From the NCBI RefSeq assembly GCF_949987535.1, contig NC_080070.1:14761770-14825769 (forward strand): a DNA stretch of 64,000 nucleotides. Reading direction: 5' to 3'. Source of the DNA: Balaenoptera acutorostrata (lineage: Eukaryota > Chordata > Mammalia > Artiodactyla > Balaenopteridae). The position numbers were made by a program, and so were the translations under genes. Under the pieces are notes generated by a model, which was not told the DNA's origin, searched no databases, and saw only the letters and a program-made list of their open reading frames with translations. This document shows, in pieces, positions 1 through 10,774 of this stretch (its first letter is position 1; each line of letters opens with the position of its first letter).

Positions 1-19
1 TCAGGACCCAGGACCATCC

Positions 20-112
20 AGCTCTGCTACTCACTCAGACAACCATCGTAGGCAGACTCTGGAAATGCCCTGCGTTTCAGCTTCCTCGCCTCTGAAATAT
101 GGGAGCAAACCT
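20..112 (+). repeat. MIR SINE fragment
   Basis: The stretch follows the MIR core in order, including the part before the 'cctc..ctgtaaaatggg'-like block (here cctcgcctctgaaatatggg). It is heavily diverged, so this is an ancient mammalian-wide insertion. Confidence 0.5.
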
Positions 113-293
113 AGGCAATCTCTGCAGTTTGCTCTATCTTTAAATCCTCTAATTCTTATGAATTAAAAAGGAAATTGAATTATGGTCTTTGAATTTTAAG
201 TCTACTCTCTCTAGGGCGTGAAAGAACATCCTGTATCAGTGAAGTATTTGAATGGCTTGAGGACCCTTCTCAGAACCTTTGGGGAAACCACAA

Positions 294-465
294 TCGTTAG
301 TGTTTATTGAGTGCTCACTACCTACCAGGCCTTGTTCTAAGTGTACTGGCCTGTAGGATCTCATTTAATCCTCATAGAAAATGGACGACGTAGTTATCAT
401 ACCCACTTATCAGAATAGGAAGCTGAGAATTAGAGATATTAAGAAGTTGCCCAAGACAGGGACCT
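294..465 (-). repeat. MIR SINE, antisense
   Basis: It reads tgtttattgagtgctcac, then a 'ctcatttaatcctca' block, then 'gaagctgagaattagagata', then 'agttgcccaaga'. These are the antisense MIR landmarks in the correct order, and divergence is high. Confidence 0.75.
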
Positions 466-477
466 GATCCCAGTCTG

Positions 478-600
478 ACGGCTGCCAAAGCTTGGGCCCC
501 TGGCAGCGACCTTGCCGCCCCTCTGCCCCGGCGACACGCTGCCCCAGGCCAGCCTTGGCGGAGCAGCTCCAGTGCTGAGGGGGCGTGCCGGCAACCAGGC
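478..600. other. Short CpG-rich stretch
   Basis: About ten CpG dinucleotides fall in roughly 120 bp (for example around 500-545 and 575-595), while the surrounding sequence is CpG-poor. It is too short for a classical CpG island, and no TATA box or open frame supports a promoter. Confidence 0.35.
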
Positions 601-1139
601 TTCCAGCTGCGCAGACTGTGTCTTTTAAAGGTGGAAATTCAGAGCAGCTTCTTGTTTAAATAACCCCAGCCCAGTTATGAAGGTAACTTCTTGCTTCCCG
701 CTGGTTTAAATGTATGTATAGTCACTTTGGGGGGCAAAAAGTTCTTAGCCAGTTATGCACTTATACTTATGTAGGTACATAAGAATGTTCTTACTCAACT
801 CTGAAGCACCTGGTGCAAGAGAAGATTTCGGCAAATCAGTGAAGTATTGTGCAGACAAAAACAACACTTGTTTGACTTGTTTAATTAGCCGTTTTCTTTT
901 TTTTTTTTTTTTAACTGGCCAGTCAGTTTGACCAAACTAGTTCACAGCTGCCTTCTGGGAATCGAGGTGGGTGCCTGGCCCTGTTCCGGAAGGCCTGCCC
1001 CCATCAGGGGTGGCTGAGCTCTAAAGGCTGTTGATCGGGAGGCACCTGTAGGCACCAGCATGAAAGGGTGTCCAAGTCACACAGCTGAATGGAAAAGCAC
1101 ACTGTGAAACAGTACACACAGTTGTGGAAACAAATAATA
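600..1139. other. Unassigned non-coding sequence
   Basis: No recognisable gene or repeat apart from a poly-T run near 895-912. Confidence 0.4.
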
Positions 1140-1215
1140 GCCTATCTGACAGTTCATTCAACAAGCGTTTATTGAGCACATACTCTGCGTCAGGCACTAG
1201 GCTCAGGCGTGTTAA
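1140..1215 (-). repeat. L2/MIR 3'-end fragment, antisense
   Basis: It contains 'ttcaacaagcgtttattgag' followed by 'gtcaggcactaggc', the antisense 3' tail shared by L2 and MIR elements. Confidence 0.6.
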
Positions 1216-1439
1216 CGATATCTCTGGAAAAACTCTGGAGTAAGATACATTAGCTAACAGTGCGTATATCTGGATCAGGAAATCGTGGGGGACTTCCGCT
1301 TTTCACGTTGTGCATCTCTTTAATGTTCCAGTGGTTGACAATGAGTGCTTTTGTGACAAGAAAAGGAAAGAAAAAAGACTTTTGTCATTGGATCGGCCCC
1401 ACTGAGTCTTTCAGGAGTCGAGGTGGGTGTTGGCCGTGG

Positions 1440-1600
1440 TGCAGCTGCCAGGACCTGGGTTCAAGGCCCTGCCCTGTGATTTAACAGCTGTGTCACCTTG
1501 AGCGAACCACAACCTTCCTGAGCCAATTTCCTTGAGGAAAGAGGCTGTTATGAGGGTCAGATGAGAAACATGAGAATGCACTGTCCACAGTAGGGTTTTA
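1440..1600 (+). repeat. MIR SINE, sense
   Basis: 'gacctgggttcaaggc' is followed by 'cagctgtgtcaccttgagc' and the downstream MIR core, all in sense order. Diverged. Confidence 0.6.
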
Positions 1601-2655
1601 GGCAAATGCCGGTCATGAGGTCATGATAACCTCCCCGTCAGGGGTGAAGGCCCCTGTTCCCGGGGTGGGGGGCTGCACCCGACTGATGCCGCTTTGTAGG
1701 GAATGAAGGAGCTGGGTGAGAAGTGCCCCCGGGAGATCGGGTGACATGCTGCTCCTTTCCCTCGCTTTAGCAGAAGCAAATCTAAATGTGCTTCCAGAGA
1801 CTTCTGGTTTCCAGGTAGGGGCTGAAGGATTGATAAGGGTCTCTAGCAACTCTGACAGCTGCTACACAGCGAGCAACTGACGAACCCTTGCCTCAGTGAC
1901 AGGGCTGTGTCCCAGCAGGCGGAGGATGGTAATAGGGTAACTGCTGTCCTGCCCTTAAGCCTGACCTCTGGCTTGGACTGTAGACACGGAAGTGGTGGGC
2001 AGCTCAGCGGGGAAGGGTGGGCGTTGACTGCTGGAGATCACGTGGTGTGTGTCGGAGACTCTCAACCTCCAAAACGTTCAGAGGGAGCTAAGCAGGCGTC
2101 CAGTGCTGGGAGCTTTCACAGGAGCGGGCCCTTGGCTGGGCGGCACTCAGTGCTGCTGAGAGAGCACGGCCCCCGCAGTCCTGCGGATCTGTCCCTGCTC
2201 GGCTCGGTGGTGCATCCTGCCCTTTCTCATTAGCCATCTGATCTGTCATTGGACCAAGGCAGTCTTGAGTTAGCCAAGAGGCACAGCCCATTCAAGCTGC
2301 CAGGGACACTTTTCTTGAGGAGCCAGTGACAGTCACAGCTCCCTGGAGTCGGGAGCTGCTTTCTTCCAACTCCCACCTGTCACTCGGATCAAGGTGTGCA
2401 TTTCCTGCCCAGGGAAGCCTCGGGGCACTCATGCCGGGGGGCTGACCCTGACCTCACAGAGCCCTACAGCGCCTGATGGACTGAGTCAGCCCTTTCCCTC
2501 TCTGCGGTACCCGGGGCCCGGTCGGCTCCCTTTTCCTGCCCTCAGATACTGGTGGAGTCTCTGGTCCTTCACTTCCTGGCTGGGCTTTCTCAGATTTATG
2601 CCTCCATCACTCTGGCGTGTCTTCCTTACCTGCTGCTTGTCTACAGGTGGGCCCT
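1600..2655. other. Unassigned non-coding sequence
   Basis: Moderately GC-rich, with several short open frames on both strands that overlap one another and show no domain, repeat composition or splice context I can support. I see no gene. Confidence 0.4.
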
Positions 2656-3010
2656 GATTCAGTTACAGAGGGCTTTGTAAAATGCGAGTCTGATTGCATC
2701 ACTCCTTACTTAACACCCTTCAGTGGTTTGTCTCCATCAAGGCCTTTGGGAGTCTTTAGCACATTGTATCACTGCAACATCCTTCACAACCCAGGCCCCG
2801 CCTTGCTTTTTGGCCTCATCCCTCCCTATTTTCCACCACCCAAAAGCCACTACTGATGATCAACCTGATTTACTGAAACTCTCCATCACCCCTCCCATCC
2901 ATGGGGGCCTTTGCACATGCTGTTCCCCTGCCTCCCTGGAACAGCCCTCCTTCTTTTTATCTTGCCGGGTTAACTCCTAGCAGTTCTCTACTAATTGTAA
3001 TTGTTTTCTT
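2656..3010 (+). repeat. L2 LINE, 3' part, sense
   Basis: It carries L2 landmarks in order: 'gattgcatcactccttac', 'acccttcagtggtttgtctc', 'gggcctttgcacatgctgtt' and 'cctccctggaacagccctcc'. This is the 3' half of an ancient L2 copy. Confidence 0.85.
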
Positions 3011-3179
3011 GGCTGCCTTTTTACTTGGTTGTGTGTGCTTTAAACGCAGGGATCTGGTCTTTTTATAACTTTGATGTGTAACATTTGCTATGGTGTTGGC
3101 CATGCAGTAGGAGTTAGTGGAGCGTGCTGTATTCCAGTCCCAACCTCTAACGCCCCTGGGCCCAGGCCCCATCTCTCTC

Positions 3180-3420
3180 ACTAGGACTACTGCAGTAGCT
3201 CCCTATAGAGGTCTCTGCTTCCAGACCAACAGCCACATCGAGGCCAAGTCTACCTTTGTGAAACGGAAGCTGACCGTGCTGTCCCACTACCAGTAAACCT
3301 CTAATGACTTTCCATTGTTTGAAGCAAAAAGTCCAACTTCTTGACTGCAACAAGGAGCCCTGCAGGACCTGTCTCCGTGTCCCACTCCTCTTCCACCAAG
3401 GTTTCCAAACCTTCTCAATT
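3180..3420 (+). repeat. L2 LINE, sense, second copy
   Basis: 'aggactactgcagtagctcc' and then 'tgactttccattgtttgaag' match L2 segments that lie upstream of or overlap those in the preceding copy. It is therefore a separate insertion. Confidence 0.75.
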
Positions 3421-3934
3421 CACGGTACCCTTAGTGACTCAGTAACTTTTCATGCCCCCCGCAAGGCCAAAAGAAGTACCCAACAGTCTCATTTTTAAGC
3501 AGTCAGGCCCAAACAACTTAATAAGTATTCATGTTGTAACAACTTAGTAGACATTTGAAAAAAGAATGTGCATACGTTGAAAGTAGTTCTCACCATGACC
3601 AACAGATGTCGCTGTGTCCCCCGTGAATATGGAAAATATCCCAGGAAGCCCCTGTGAATTCTCTACGGCACCTTTGGGGGCCTTAGCGCACCGTTTGGGA
3701 ACTACAGCCATGCACTGTTGCTGTGAAACAGTTATTTGTGGTTCCCCACACGTGCACTGTTTCTCTATGGTTCCATTTGAAGTCCTGGTCTCCATCTTGT
3801 CTGGAAAACCTTTCTGACAGTCGGGTCCCCTGTCCCTTCTTCTGTGGACTCTTCTCGGACCCTTTGCTTCCCGCAGTTCCCATAGTACCTTGTCCATTCC
3901 TCTGTTGATTTGCATCTCAGTGTTTCATTTCTCA
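3420..3934. other. Unassigned non-coding sequence
   Basis: No repeat or gene was confidently recognised. Overlapping short frames on both strands (about 3544-3915) look like chance. Confidence 0.4.
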
Positions 3935-4045
3935 ACAGGCTCCTTACTACTCTGTGAGTTCTTTGAGGACAAAACCCTGTCTTATTTTTCCTTTCATCCC
4001 CAAGAAGCTGGCAGAGTGCCTCGTACCAATGAGTAAATGGGAAGA
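3935..4045 (+). repeat. L2 3'-end fragment, sense
   Basis: 'tgtgagttctttgaggacaa' followed by 'agaagctggcagagtgcctc' and 'aatgagtaaatgg' fits the diverged L2 3' terminus. Confidence 0.55.
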
Positions 4046-5084
4046 TGATTCTGTGACTGCCTTTCTAGTTCTGAGAAATCACTTCTTGTCCTCCTGGTTT
4101 CCCAATTCCTGCCACTGGCAGATCTGAAGCCAGATTTGAATCTTGTTTCTCTTTACTCATCTTTATCTTGCATTCCCAAAGTCACTGGTCTCTGTCCCTT
4201 CTAAAACGTGTGGCCCCACTCTTTCTCCTTCTCTTCTACCAACTGACAAGGGCATCACCTGCACGTCTGCCCCACTGGCTTCTTCACCTGGGCGCCTACC
4301 TTGGTGGCCGTCTTAGGTCTGCCTATGCATGGAGTCACCGTTGGCAGCTGGGCCCCCATGGCAACCCAAGGGCTCTGCCAAAGATCTCATTTGAATCAGT
4401 TTCCATGACATGGTGGACCGAGTCATGCTGCTCAGATCCCGCTCCCGCAGAGAGTGTGGTCGGCAGAGAGCCTCCAGCTTCCCTCCAGGGTCACCTAATG
4501 GCAACCGGTCAATCCATCTGCGTCTCCATCTCCAGCTGTCAACTTCCCCACCTCCCACCATTCCCATCCCAAGGTCCTTCTCCAGCTGTTCTTACTGGGT
4601 AGACCGTTCTTCTCTATTCCTCTTCATCTCCCTGTTATTCAAGTCTGTGCTCGACTACTTCCTCCTCCTGGAAGGCTTCTCTGCCTTCACTGACCCATGA
4701 TTCTACCCAATTTGTGGCTTCAGGTTGCCTGTTCGACATGGCGTATGCAGTCACTCATTACCTGGCATTCTTGTGCAACTTGGACCAGGTCTGTGTTTTT
4801 CTTCTAGATTAGATGCCAGATTTCTTCAGGAAAAGAGACATGAGTGATACTTTTGGGAAAGGGAGGGGCGGTATCTCCTGCCACCATCAGCTCAGTGTTA
4901 TATGCACAGCAGAGGCCGAAATAGCCGTTGAGTGGACGATGTCTGGTGTGAGGCCCGCAGTGAGTTCTTCCAGATGTGAGGGAACTGTCTCGTCTGTCTT
5001 TGTGCCATTGGAAGACATAGACACAGACTGACGTGAGTGTGGGAAAGGTCATAAAGAGGGGAGGAGTGCACAGCCCTCCCAGGA
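4046..5084. other. Unassigned, possibly worn L2 in part
   Basis: Pyrimidine-rich sequence at 4150-4700 is vaguely L2-like, but I cannot anchor it. A 144-codon plus-strand frame at 4168-4602 has no recognisable domain and is likely chance. Confidence 0.3.
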
Positions 5085-5200
5085 GGAGTGGGGACCTGAT
5101 GGTAGAACGAGCTTTGCATTTGGAGTTAGAACTGGGTGACTTGGGGCAAGTCCCTTGAGTCTTGGGGTCACAGTCTCTACACCTGGTGGACTTCCGAGGT
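5085..5200 (+). repeat. MIR SINE, sense
   Basis: 'ggagttagaactgggtgact' followed by 'ggggcaagtcccttgagtc' and an 'acagtctctacacctg' block matches the MIR core. Confidence 0.55.
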
Positions 5201-6349
5201 ATTGGGTAGGAAACAGGTCTCACCACTCTTCTTTAAGGACCTTCTAGGCTACTGCTGGGGATATGCTTGCTTGGTCCCTGGGTGGGTTTCTAAGTAGTGA
5301 GAACAGGGGGTTAATGAAGACTTGGGTCTGAGTTCACATGAGCAGGCCTGGAGGAGCTTCTTCATCCTTAAGATGAAGGGCCCTTCTAGCCCTGCTGAAC
5401 TGTGGCCACCTCAAGCTCCAGTCAAGCTTTCTCCCAAACAGAGCTATGGCTAAACGAGGGAATTGGGCAGCAAGGGGGAAAATTATCTGAGACAAACCTA
5501 TAATGATAAACCTCTCTACTCTATTGGATATACCCACCCATTTAATTTATTCAGTTAATAAAACTTATTCCCCAGAGGGGGACAGGCAGAGGTAAGCTAC
5601 AAACCAATCTGCCTGCATGAGCATGTATATCTCATAACAATAAAAAAAGAGTAATTAAGAGATGTATTGAAGTGTATAGAAATCCTGAAGGACACTGAAG
5701 ATTCCAATTCAAGTTACGGTTCTTGGCGCAAATGTAATTCAATAGGGAACAGATAAATAAAAAGAAAGAAAAGACAAATTCAGAACAGATGTTAGGCAAG
5801 CAATTTTTTTCACCATAAGAATCATAAACACGAAGAACTTTGCCTATAAGGCAAAGCTGTTGATGCAAACAGCATCAAGCTACTAAATAAATAGTTAGAT
5901 AGCACCGCAAGGACAAAGAAACATTAAAATAGTCATTTGGCTGTCCCAGAATATTTGTGCCCACACGGCTATGCCCAGGCGTGTAGATTCTCAGGCATCA
6001 GAGAGAGCTCTGTGTGTGTGCGTGCGTGTGTGCGCGCGTGTGTGTCCTGTTACATAGAATATGTGCAGGACATATATTTGTGTGAGAGTATGTAGCAAAA
6101 TCTCCCCTCCCCCAATGATACGTGGACTCAGAATACGAATTGAGGGGCTTGGCAAAAGCTAGAATCAGTTCTGAAAAGACACTGTGACCAGGAACCCCAG
6201 GCCATCAGAGGAATGTGCTGTCCTGGGCTAGGTATAATTAGAAAGCCCAGATGTGGAACTCTCAAGAAAGGAGAATTTAATGGCCAAAGAATTCTAGACT
6301 CAGTTGGAGAGAAACAAGAGGCAGGGGGGGATAATTAAAGCACAGATCA
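5200..6349. other. Unassigned non-coding sequence with paired hairpins
   Basis: AT-rich, with no recognised repeat family except the GT-rich run listed separately. Two adjacent perfect inverted repeats lie at 5838-5856 and 5860-5878 (see findings). Confidence 0.4.
6009..6047. repeat. Imperfect (GT)n microsatellite
   Basis: Alternating purine-pyrimidine run of GT with interspersed GC steps (tgtgtgtgtgcgtgcgtgtg and onward). Confidence 0.85.
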
Positions 6350-6450
6350 TAGTATTTTAGAAATAGAAGGAAGCTTCAAGATGATCATTCTAGCCCAATG
6401 CCCCCATTTCATAGCTAGGAAAATAGAGATCCAAAGAGGTGAGATGCCTG
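6350..6450 (-). repeat. MIR fragment, antisense
   Basis: 'cccccatttcatagctagga' followed by 'gagatccaaagaggtgagat' corresponds to the antisense MIR core. Confidence 0.5.
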
Positions 6451-6734
6451 GGAGGGCAGTGCCTGGACACAGGCCATCTGCCTAGAGCAGCCCCGTAGCC
6501 AGGAGGAGGCATGAAAGGCCAGAGAAATGCCTCCCCAATTTTTCTGAGTACCCACGTACAGGAACTGGGGAAGTTCACCCCGGAGCTGGCTAGGGACAGG
6601 CTCCTGCTGGGAGCACTTCCCCGGGATGGCAGGTGGCTGCAAGAGGACCTTTCGGAGCCCGCCCTGGTGGGCTGAGGCATTATGGCCAGGATCCCTGCTC
6701 CTTGGGCGGGCTGTGCTCACGGAGAACGCTGATA

Positions 6735-6905
6735 ATTCCTTTAGTCTCACATGAGACCTGGGAGGTAGGCAGGCGTTCAGGTATTTTTAAAGGTGAAGAT
6801 GGTGGTTACGTCACTCGTTCTAGTCCCACAGCTGGGAATAGCTGAGCTCAGACCAGACCCAGCTCTGCCTCCCAATCCAGTGCTCTTTCCAGCACCCTAG
6901 GCAGA
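6735..6905 (-). repeat. MIR fragment, antisense
   Basis: 'cctttagtctcacatgagac' and later 'ccagtgctctttccagcacc' fit the two ends of an antisense MIR. Confidence 0.5.
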
Positions 6906-7289
6906 CCCCTAAGAGTTAGGCTGGAGGAGAGGGTGGCCCCTGGGGAGGGAAACCCGTGGTCTGAGTGAGTGCGTCCCAGCCAGTGCGTCATAAAAGCCTG
7001 CCCTTCACCTTCCCCTGTATATCCAAGATGGCCTGACATGGTAGTAAGTCAATTTTGTACTTTTATGGGTTAACTCCTGGATTGATGGAGCGTAGGTCAC
7101 TGATGGGGAAAGATTACAGACCCTTCTACCCAAAGCCTTGATTTTAGGACAAGAAACTTCCCCCAAGTCCTTTCGTTATGCCCCAGAGAAATAATACAAA
7201 TTACCAAAATCAGCAACATAACAAGACCTTCCTGTTTGAGGTTTTCCTGGGGACAAATTTGTTCTGAAAGGCTTGTGCTCAGAGGAGAT

Positions 7290-7490
7290 TCCTTTGGTTA
7301 TTCAGCCAATAGTTCCTGAGCACTTTTTGTGTGTCAGGCTCTGTTCTAGGCCCTGGGAATATCTCAGCAAATAAGAGACAGTTCCTGTCCTCATGGAGTT
7401 TGTGCTCTAGCAGGACAGCAGGACAGTAGACAATGCGTGACGTGTTGTTAGGGCTGAAGTCCAAAGGCAGGAGTTTGGGGAGCGTCCAGG
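7290..7490 (-). repeat. L2 3' end, antisense
   Basis: It reads 'agttcctgagcac', 'gtgtgtcaggctctgttcta', 'ctgtcctcatggagtttgtg' and 'ctctagcaggac', the antisense L2 3' terminus in correct order. Confidence 0.8.
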
Positions 7491-7789
7491 GAACAACAAT
7501 AAGGGACAGTGGGACAGAAAAAGGCTTTGGATTAACAAGGAGAACCCACATGGCCCTGTGCTCGCCTCTTACTGATCACGTGTCATTCTCGTCTTAAAGA
7601 CACTGATGTTTCTATTTAAACTGAAGCTAATGCAGTCAGCCCAGGTAAACTCGAAGGGCTGTTGGGATGGTATTGAAAGGACAAGACCCAGACAGAGCAC
7701 TGGAAAACTGCTATGGAGTAATAATTTACTACGTAAGTGGCCCCAGGGAACAAAGATATATCTCTCTTACTGTCATAAAAGCAGGACAT

Positions 7790-8200
7790 ATAGCATGCAC
7801 AGGTCTAGAAAGGGCCCAGAAAAGGATGTCCACTGCAGCATTGTTTGCTTGATGCCACTGGGTGTCCCCCTCTGGGAAATTGGATGGGTAAGCCGGGGGG
7901 AGGCATGCTGCAGAGTGATAGGCGGTAGCCAGAGGCAACAGACTCCTTGGAAGCACAGCATAGTGATGGAGATTCAAAGCATAGTACTAAGTGAAAAAAA
8001 CTAAAGGATAGAACGAGCTATATGACACTACCATTGGTGTAAGCTAAAGAAAACATACATGAGACCGTATTACCCAGTTTGCAAGAATTTGCACCAAAAA
8101 AATACACATTAAGCACAATGGAACAATGGAATGGTTGTCTGCTGGGGATAGGAAGGGGAGAGGAAAAGGTATGGGGCTAAAAGGAAATCAATAAACACGC
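7790..8200 (+). repeat. Old LINE-1 fragment (ORF2 end and 3' UTR), sense
   Basis: Degraded ORF2-tail landmarks include 'ccactgcagcattgtttgc', 'tgatggagattcaaagcata' and 'tagtactaagtgaaaaaaac', followed by 'aatggttgtctgctggggat', typical of L1 3' UTR. No usable reading frame survives. Confidence 0.65.
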
Positions 8201-8460
8201 AAGACATGTGGCAGTGTGTCCCCAGTTCTCCATAGCGCCACAGAATAAACACATATACACCCACACAACCTTGAAAGGGAGGTGATTAATAATTACTGGT
8301 GGCAACACTGATAATTTACAATGGTGAAGTAAACTCTTCTTATCGATGCCTGTTTTTTATGTGGAATTCTTTAGGAGTAAAATGCTACTGCTTATTAGAT
8401 CAGTGTTTTCTCTCAATGCCCGTTCTCCATATTCTAGTCCCAAGAGATATTCCAGCAAGC

Positions 8461-8479
8461 AAAAAAAAAAAAAAAAAAT
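8461..8479. repeat. Poly(A) run
   Basis: About 19 consecutive A residues with no adjacent recognisable retroposon body. Confidence 0.8.
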
Positions 8480-8719
8480 GTCTGTGGCCAAATAAACACA
8501 CTACATACTAAATTTCTCACTTGGAGATTTTCCATGCACATTATTACGTGAACAGTTCTGAGAAGTCCTACAATAGAGACCTGTGTTCCTTTGACTAGCC
8601 CAGTGTTTCCAGCATTTGGCCAAGGGGAACTCCTCACTTTATTTCCATGTAACAATTATTATTGTCAATGGAAATGGTCCAAAGAACACACTGTGGGAAA
8701 TGCCACTGAAGGATGAGAG

Positions 8720-10115
8720 GCGGAAGATTCCAGATTCCAAGCGTGGGCTGGGACTCACCCGCTCCCCACTCCTTCCCAGTGTGGCCAGGTAATCCTTCGA
8801 GCGCTTTGTTCCCAAGCCAACTTGGACCCAGTGTCGCAGTCGTAGCTACAACTTATGGTGGCAGAGATGGAGCTGTCTCTCCCTCTGCCATGTTCCATCT
8901 CCTCATGATGGTGGAACTGACCATTTTGTCTCTAGAATTCAAAGCCAACCTCAGGGATTAACGTTGACTAGTCTTTATTCCTTATCATCAGTGAGTAGTT
9001 CAGTTCTGCTGTACAGCACATCTCCTTTATAAAAGTCTCCCTCTCTTTTCCTTATGTTTCTGATGATCCAAATCACTGTCATCACTCACCTGGGCTGTTA
9101 GAATGGTTGTTTGTTCGTCTTTTATAGATTCCATCCTCCCCCTTCATCCCTCGCCTTGCCCTTCTCTGTTCTGTGCATCTGCACGATAACCCACTTCCTT
9201 AGCACCGTTCCTTAGGTCCATCTCCTCTCCTGCCACTGCAGAGAGGTTGTCTAGAGGGTGTCCTCACACTTTCCTAGCATATCTTCGGCCTCTATAGTCT
9301 CCCTTTCAGCATCTCAGCCAAAACTTCTAAACTTTTTCCCAAGCCTGTGTACCTGGGTCCACGGGCCACCTGCCAGCTCTCCTTTACCTGGATAGCATGG
9401 AATTAGCTAGCCTCTCAGTGAGAGCGCACGCTGTGTCCTGGGGGGACCAGGGGGGATTCAGCGTGTCTCCTCCAGCAAAGGGCCACAGAGCTGGAACACA
9501 GGCCTTGAAAACAGCGAAAAGACTGAGTGAAAGAAACACAGAGAGGGAAAACTCATAAGCCACAAATGACAAGGACATGATCTTGACAAATTACTTTAGG
9601 TAGGAAGCCCAGAGATGGAAGGGCTGGTGCCAGGGAGAGAAGGGTAGGTAGGCCCAGTGAACAAGAAAGAATCCCAGACCGAGAAGGCTATATTTATGTG
9701 AGACACAAAGGCCACAGTGACCTGGTGGGAAAGAGGAAACTTGGAGTGGGCTGAAAGCAGAATCGAAAAGCAAACACATAAATTGTAAAGGGTTTGGCAG
9801 AGAGGAGGGAGATAAGGCGAGAAAGGGCTCTGGGTAAGGACTACTGGGAATTTATTAAAACGAACTGAATTTATGGTGCAGTACAAGCATCTGTTGATAA
9901 CAGGGGTAGTCTGGTAAAGAATGCGCTCACTGGCTTGTAGTCAACAGGAAGCTGGGGCAAGATCACGGAGGCCGTGCATTCTGATCAGAAATGTGTCACT
10001 CACACTGACCAGTTAGGTTCCGGAGCACAGGGAGAAGTTTATATTTCTTCTAGAGTTCACTTGTGAGGTTTGAAGGCAAGAAGTAATGGCCACTCAGTCA
10101 CGGTCAAAAGGAACA
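8720..10115. other. Unassigned non-coding sequence
   Basis: No confident repeat or gene. Short frames on the minus strand around 9384-9886 overlap in different frames and look fortuitous. Confidence 0.4.
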
Positions 10116-10119
10116 ATAA

Positions 10120-10770
10120 AGCATTGCAACTCCAAATGCAGTTGCTACAGAAAACAGTATGGCAGTTCCTCAAAAAATTAAACATTGAATTAACATATGA
10201 TCCAGCAATTCCACTTCTGGATATATTCAACAGATCTAAAAAAAAAAAAACGTAAAGGGATGTATTGAAGAGAGATTTGTACACTGGTGTTCATAGCAGC
10301 ATTGTTCACAATAGCCAAAAGGTGGAAGCAACCCAAGTGTCCATCGACAGATGAATGGACAAAATGTGGTATATACGTACAATAGAATATTATACAGCCC
10401 TAGAAAGGAAGAAAATTCTGATTCATGCTCCATGGATGAGCCCTGAGGACATTATGCTGAGTGAAATAAGCCAGTCACAAATGGACCAATACTGTATGAC
10501 TCCACTAATATGAGGTACCTAGACTAGTCAAATTCACAGAGACAGAGAGTAGAATGGTGGTTGCCCGGGGCTAGGGGAAGGGGGGAATGGGGAGTTATTG
10601 TTTAATGGGTATAGAGTTTCCATTTTTCAAGATGAAAAGAGTTCTGGAGTTGAATGTTGGTCATGGTTGCACAACAATGTGAATGTACTTCATGCCACTG
10701 AACTATACGTTGCAAAAGGGCTAGGATGATCAATGTTATGTTGTTTGTACTTTAACACAAGAAAACAAAG
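10120..10770 (+). repeat. Old LINE-1, ORF2 C-terminal end and 3' UTR, sense
   Basis: ORF2-tail landmarks are clear: 'atatgatccagcaattccac', 'cagcattgttcacaatagcc', 'gcaacccaagtgtccatcga' and 'gaatattatacagccctaga'. The 3' UTR block with 'gaatggtggttgcccggggc' follows. The frame is broken by indels and an internal A-run at about 10238, and the copy is 5' truncated. Confidence 0.9.
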
Positions 10771-10774
10771 TCCT

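Noticed and set aside
4168..4602. 144-codon plus-strand frame with a hydrophobic N-terminal stretch
   Set aside because: The apparent signal-peptide-like start is not matched by any domain, and the region is possibly worn L2. No splice or promoter context supports it.
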